This document shows positions 15,162 through 17,774 of a DNA stretch of 17,774 nt, piece after piece. A model generated the notes under the pieces. It ran no database searches, was not told where the DNA came from, and worked only from the letters and a program-made list of their open reading frames with translations. The DNA is taken from NCBI GenBank assembly GCA_025999775.1, contig BNXT01000013.1, positions 1-17,774 on the forward strand, written 5' to 3'. The first letter of the stretch is position 1. Each line of letters starts with the position of its first letter. A program made the position numbers and the translations under genes. This DNA comes from Bacteroidia bacterium. GTDB lineage: Bacteria; Bacteroidota; Bacteroidia; Bacteroidales; P3.

Positions 15162-17267
15162 TTATTTCTGCTGAATGATTATGCGTTGTAGATAGTTTTT
15201 ATGAGCAGTTGTTATCTTGAGAAAATAAATAGCGGACGGATACGAAGATACGTCCAATTGAACGAAATTATCGTTTGCCGTTTGTGTTTTCAATAATTGC
15301 ATTTGAGCATCAAATAATTCCAATTTGTGCACTGGTTCTTTGGTAAAATTAACATAAATCATCCCCTTTGTCGGATTGGGATACACTTCCGGTTGCTCCG
15401 GAACTACGGTATTTGTTAGACCGGTATTGCTTTTTTCAGAAATAAATTTAGACAGCAAGCGAATATACGCCATCTGATAAGCTCCCATGGGTTCTGTTAT
15501 TTCCCATGAATTGAGAGGCCAACTCGTATTGAAATCGTTATACATTTTTGCCGCCGGTTGATTGATCGGGATTTCTTCGGAAGTACAAATACTGTTGTTA
15601 GCAGACGAACCGCAACCATTCGGACAACATCCATCCCACGTATAATTTTCATTGGGACCTCCGGCAAGATAACCCGGCGCCGGACTAATGTGGTCATACC
15701 ATGTATGGAAAATTTTGGTCACACTCTTGGAAGCTCCGTAATTATTCATGTTAGTGAGATAAACGAAGCCCATGGGATTAACACCGTGAATATAATGGAG
15801 ATAATCCGCTGCCGCATCGGTGTACGTCAGCAGATAAAAGGTTAATCCGTAATCCGATTTATATTGATTGGAACCCCAATTATAGTCACGGATATAAGAA
15901 CGGTAGCCGTCTTTTCCTAATTTTCCGATATAATCGTCCGATTTATTAAATCCGGTTGTCAAAGCCGTTTCGACTTTATTTTTGATGGTTTGCGAAACGC
16001 CGTCCATCTTAATATAATACAGACACATCAATTGGTCGGCATTCCAATATTGTTGTACAAAATTAGACCATGCAAAAAGCGGCAAAACCGTGTGTCCTGT
16101 TTCAAAAACAGCCAAATAGTGATTTTCTTTCGTCATTTCGTAGAGATACAAGGCAGCAGCCATACGGACGGACGCTCTTCGGGCAACATCTCCTTCATCT
16201 ATTTCCTGGTCGCCTGCCCCTAATCCGATTGAACCATTGGCAGCTACATTGTTATGAAAAATCACATTGGGATTTTGTTCCGCCCATGTCCATGCTTTCA
16301 ATGCAGCCGTTTGGAGTTGGTCGGCATATTGGGTTAAACCAATCTGTTTGAATACTTTATATCCGATGGCAAATGCTTTTGCAGCCGATGTAGTGGACAT
16401 GGTACTTGCCGGTCCGTAAAGGCTTTGTCCCGTTGCTGCAGAGGGTGGCGAGGCGCCGCTTAATCCGACAATACTTAATACCGAGCCGTTTGCCTCCTGC
16501 ATTCTCAACAACCAATCCATTCCCCATTTGGCTTCGTCCAATAAATCGGGAATTCCGTTTCCGGATTCGGGAATATTGTAATCGTCCGTCCAAATATCCG
16601 GATTTTCGAGATAAGAGAGCAGCATGGCTTCGATATAGCTGCAAGCCCAATTGGTGTATTTATTGTAATCGCCTGCATCAAACCAACCGCCGTGCAAATC
16701 GCGTTCGGTGGTGGCATCGTTTTTTTTATTGTATAACCGGCAATTTTTGTCCTGAAGCGTACCTATATGACTGGCGCCGTCTGCCCAGTCGTTACCGGCA
16801 TAACGCGCCAACTTCTCACAACCGGCTCGTTGGTAAAAAAACATGCGAACAGCGTGTTTTAGCACGTCATTATAGACATTTTCGCCGATAGAAAAAGGAT
16901 AGGATTTAACATTATTGGTAACATCAAGAATATAATATTTTCCCGTAACTGAGACCGAAGAAAAATCAAACCACCAAATTTGATCGCCCGAAGCTATGTC
17001 TGTAATCCCATTGTTAAAAACAACCGGCGCCCCTTGAAAAACCGATTGATTAGTCGTCGCATCCACCACTTGATAAATTGAACCGGGGGAAAAAGAGGTT
17101 ATATTATCAAAACCTGTTTTGGGATTTTTGATGACTGCTGTTTTGGTTGCCTGAGGCAGATAACCAAACTGGTCTATTAAAATAAATGGCGACGTCGCTT
17201 GTCCCGCCATTTCCAAAGAAATACCGAAAAGCAACACCACCCATGCTATTCCTGATTTAATTTTCAT
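15162..17267 (-). CDS. GH9 endoglucanase-type glycanase with T9SS sorting domain
   Basis: Secreted glycoside hydrolase family 9 enzyme, expected to hydrolyse beta-1,4-glucans such as cellulose or cellodextrins by inversion. I chose the ATG at 17267 (701 residues). It starts a clean signal peptide ending EMAGQ, and the in-frame ATG at 17327 lies upstream of the promoter. Residues 25-130 form a CelD_N-like Ig domain (DQFGYLP, AVIKNP). The catalytic (alpha/alpha)6 domain runs from about 131 to 610, with the base motif DAGDYNKY (D197, D200), HGVNPMG, GGPNENY and the probable acid E592 in SWEITE. A four-Cys cluster (547, 548, 552, 561) lies between the last two motifs. Residues 623-701 are a type A T9SS sorting domain (YPNPTKG, LDVSSYPSAIYFLKI), implying outer-membrane translocation and surface or extracellular location. 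No other polysaccharide genes adjoin it, so it is not in a visible utilisation locus. Confidence 0.93.
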   Translation of the reverse strand: MKIKSGIAWVVLLFGISLEMAGQATSPFILIDQFGYLPQATKTAVIKNPKTGFDNITSFSPGSIYQVVDATTNQSVFQGAPVVFNNGITDIASGDQIWWFDFSSVSVTGKYYILDVTNNVKSYPFSIGENVYNDVLKHAVRMFFYQRAGCEKLARYAGNDWADGASHIGTLQDKNCRLYNKKNDATTERDLHGGWFDAGDYNKYTNWACSYIEAMLLSYLENPDIWTDDYNIPESGNGIPDLLDEAKWGMDWLLRMQEANGSVLSIVGLSGASPPSAATGQSLYGPASTMSTTSAAKAFAIGYKVFKQIGLTQYADQLQTAALKAWTWAEQNPNVIFHNNVAANGSIGLGAGDQEIDEGDVARRASVRMAAALYLYEMTKENHYLAVFETGHTVLPLFAWSNFVQQYWNADQLMCLYYIKMDGVSQTIKNKVETALTTGFNKSDDYIGKLGKDGYRSYIRDYNWGSNQYKSDYGLTFYLLTYTDAAADYLHYIHGVNPMGFVYLTNMNNYGASKSVTKIFHTWYDHISPAPGYLAGGPNENYTWDGCCPNGCGSSANNSICTSEEIPINQPAAKMYNDFNTSWPLNSWEITEPMGAYQMAYIRLLSKFISEKSNTGLTNTVVPEQPEVYPNPTKGMIYVNFTKEPVHKLELFDAQMQLLKTQTANDNFVQLDVSSYPSAIYFLKITTAHKNYLQRIIIQQK

Positions 17268-17271
17268 ACCG

Positions 17272-17302
17272 CAAAGATAACACTTTTTAAAAGAATGTCC
17301 AA
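17272..17302 (-). promoter_or_regulatory. Promoter of the GH9 gene, apparently leaderless
   Basis: On the minus strand TTG (17302-17300) and TATCTTTG (17279-17272) are 20 bp apart, a strong match to the Bacteroidota consensus. The -7 box ends only 4 nt before the ATG at 17267. Transcription usually starts a few bases after this box, so the mRNA would begin at or next to the start codon, with no room for a ribosome binding site. Confidence 0.65.
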
Positions 17303-17401
17303 TTTTGTAATCTGTATCAATATTCATATTCTGTTTTATTAGATAGTTTGAAAATCACACACGCCGCCATTGCGCCACCACGAAGTAGCATCGAAGATAA
17401 A

Positions 17402-17415
17402 CCGCTTGTTAGCGG
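17402..17415 (-). terminator. Possible terminator hairpin at end of partial gene
   Basis: The minus strand reads CCGCT-AACA-AGCGG, a 5-bp GC-rich stem with a 4-nt loop, followed by GTTTATCTTC-like moderately U-rich sequence. The stop codon TAA of the partial gene lies inside it. The stem is short and the U tract imperfect. The same GCGG arm can pair with an upstream arm at 17358-17367 instead. Confidence 0.3.
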
Positions 17416-17774
17416 CTGTGCATTTTATTTTCCGTTGCTAAAAAATTGTTTAGTTGTATTCCTATCTCATTCAAAGTAAGTAATACAGCTTCATTCTTTA
17501 CTCTATTTCGTGTTTCTGAATCATCAAAGTCAGTTTTTTGCTTCTGTGATTGATAATCTTTTGTAATAGTTGTCGAAAAAGGAATAAGTCCAGTTCTTAC
17601 ATCCAATAATATAAATTGAGTTGTTGCGAATGCTTTTATGTCTGTACTCGAAAACATCTTATATTTTGAATAAATCTCGCTATTTATAGAAAAAATAGCA
17701 ACAACATCGGCTTGTGTTCTAACTGCTGCTTCTCGAATACTTACAAATGTTGGATTATTAGAAATCAATAAATC
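17409..17774 (-). CDS. C-terminal part of an unrecognised protein
   Basis: An open frame enters from the window edge and runs 121 codons to a TAA at 17411-17409. The true start is outside the window; a TTG at 17768 is not a credible start because the frame stays open upstream of it. Visible sequence is RTQADVVAIFSINSEIYSKY, KAFATTQFILLDVRTGLIPFSTTI, then a charged helix with many Asn, Lys and Glu. The pattern of strand, 'LLDVRTG' strand and C-terminal helix recalls periplasmic lipoproteins of unknown function in Bacteroidota, loosely like CsgG/LpoB-type folds, but I cannot name the family. It is on the same strand as the GH9 gene 142 bp upstream of its ATG, and that gene has its own promoter, so the two are probably separate units. 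Confidence 0.6.
   Translation of the reverse strand, partial: DLLISNNPTFVSIREAAVRTQADVVAIFSINSEIYSKYKMFSSTDIKAFATTQFILLDVRTGLIPFSTTITKDYQSQKQKTDFDDSETRNRVKNEAVLLTLNEIGIQLNNFLATENKMHSR

Noticed and set aside
16406..16891. 161-codon plus-strand open frame inside the GH9 gene
   Set aside because: It is antisense to a well-supported enzyme, is rich in Arg/Pro, and resembles no known protein; it is a reading-frame shadow.
17268..17327. 20-codon N-terminal extension of the GH9 enzyme
   Set aside because: It lies across a strong promoter and precedes a complete signal peptide starting at 17267.
17355..17420. Integron attC-like site: stop codon within CGCTAAC and a stem with a bulged base
   Set aside because: The boxes do not fit RYYYAAC and GTTRRRY, no matching core lies at the other end, and there is no integrase or cassette array.

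Overview
The window reads as a chromosomal piece of an anaerobic member of the Bacteroidota, most likely order Bacteroidales. The evidence is convergent. Several intergenic regions carry the phylum's promoter form, a -33 TTG plus a -7 TAnnTTTG box. The glycoside hydrolase ends in a type IX secretion (T9SS) sorting domain. The serpin carries a CarboxypepD_reg-like domain of the kind found on SusC-type receptors. Several genes belong to families largely confined to this phylum (a DUF6427-like membrane protein, a DUF5723-like barrel, a tricorn homologue). IorB suggests fermentation of aromatic amino acids, MeaB suggests a B12-dependent methylmalonyl-CoA mutase elsewhere in the genome, and the GH9 enzyme suggests use of plant beta-glucans. 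No phage, transposase, CRISPR, tRNA or rRNA was seen.

Layout. (1) 12-4255, plus strand: an exported tricorn-type protease homologue followed 29 bp later by a polytopic membrane protein. (2) 4312-5091, minus strand: LpxH of lipid A synthesis, separated from the preceding gene by a short 7-mer tandem repeat. (3) 5092-5225: a divergent promoter region. (4) 5226-13740, plus strand: six closely spaced genes that could form one operon: iorB, a 941-residue lipoprotein with about four internal repeats, a DUF5723-like outer-membrane protein, a divergent glycerol-3-phosphate dehydrogenase, meaB, and a secreted serpin with an N-terminal CarboxypepD_reg-like domain. (5) 13748-15052, minus strand: an AAA/DUF4143 ATPase convergent with the serpin, whose promoter is bracketed by 19-bp near-identical direct repeats. 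(6) 15162-17267, minus strand: a T9SS-exported GH9 glycanase with an apparently leaderless promoter. (7) 17409 to the window end, minus strand: the C-terminal part of an unrecognised protein.

How the genes may work together. Most of the window concerns the cell envelope and extracellular space: a periplasmic or exported protease, lipid A maturation, a lipoprotein/beta-barrel pair, a protease inhibitor and a secreted cellulase-like enzyme. Three metabolic genes (iorB, gpsA-like, meaB) share the long plus-strand run, but no single pathway links them. No complete new defence or mobile system is visible. The best candidates for undescribed biology are the repeat lipoprotein/DUF5723 pair, the CarboxypepD_reg-serpin fusion, and the repeat-bracketed ATPase promoter. 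There is no gene-free stretch longer than about 140 bases.
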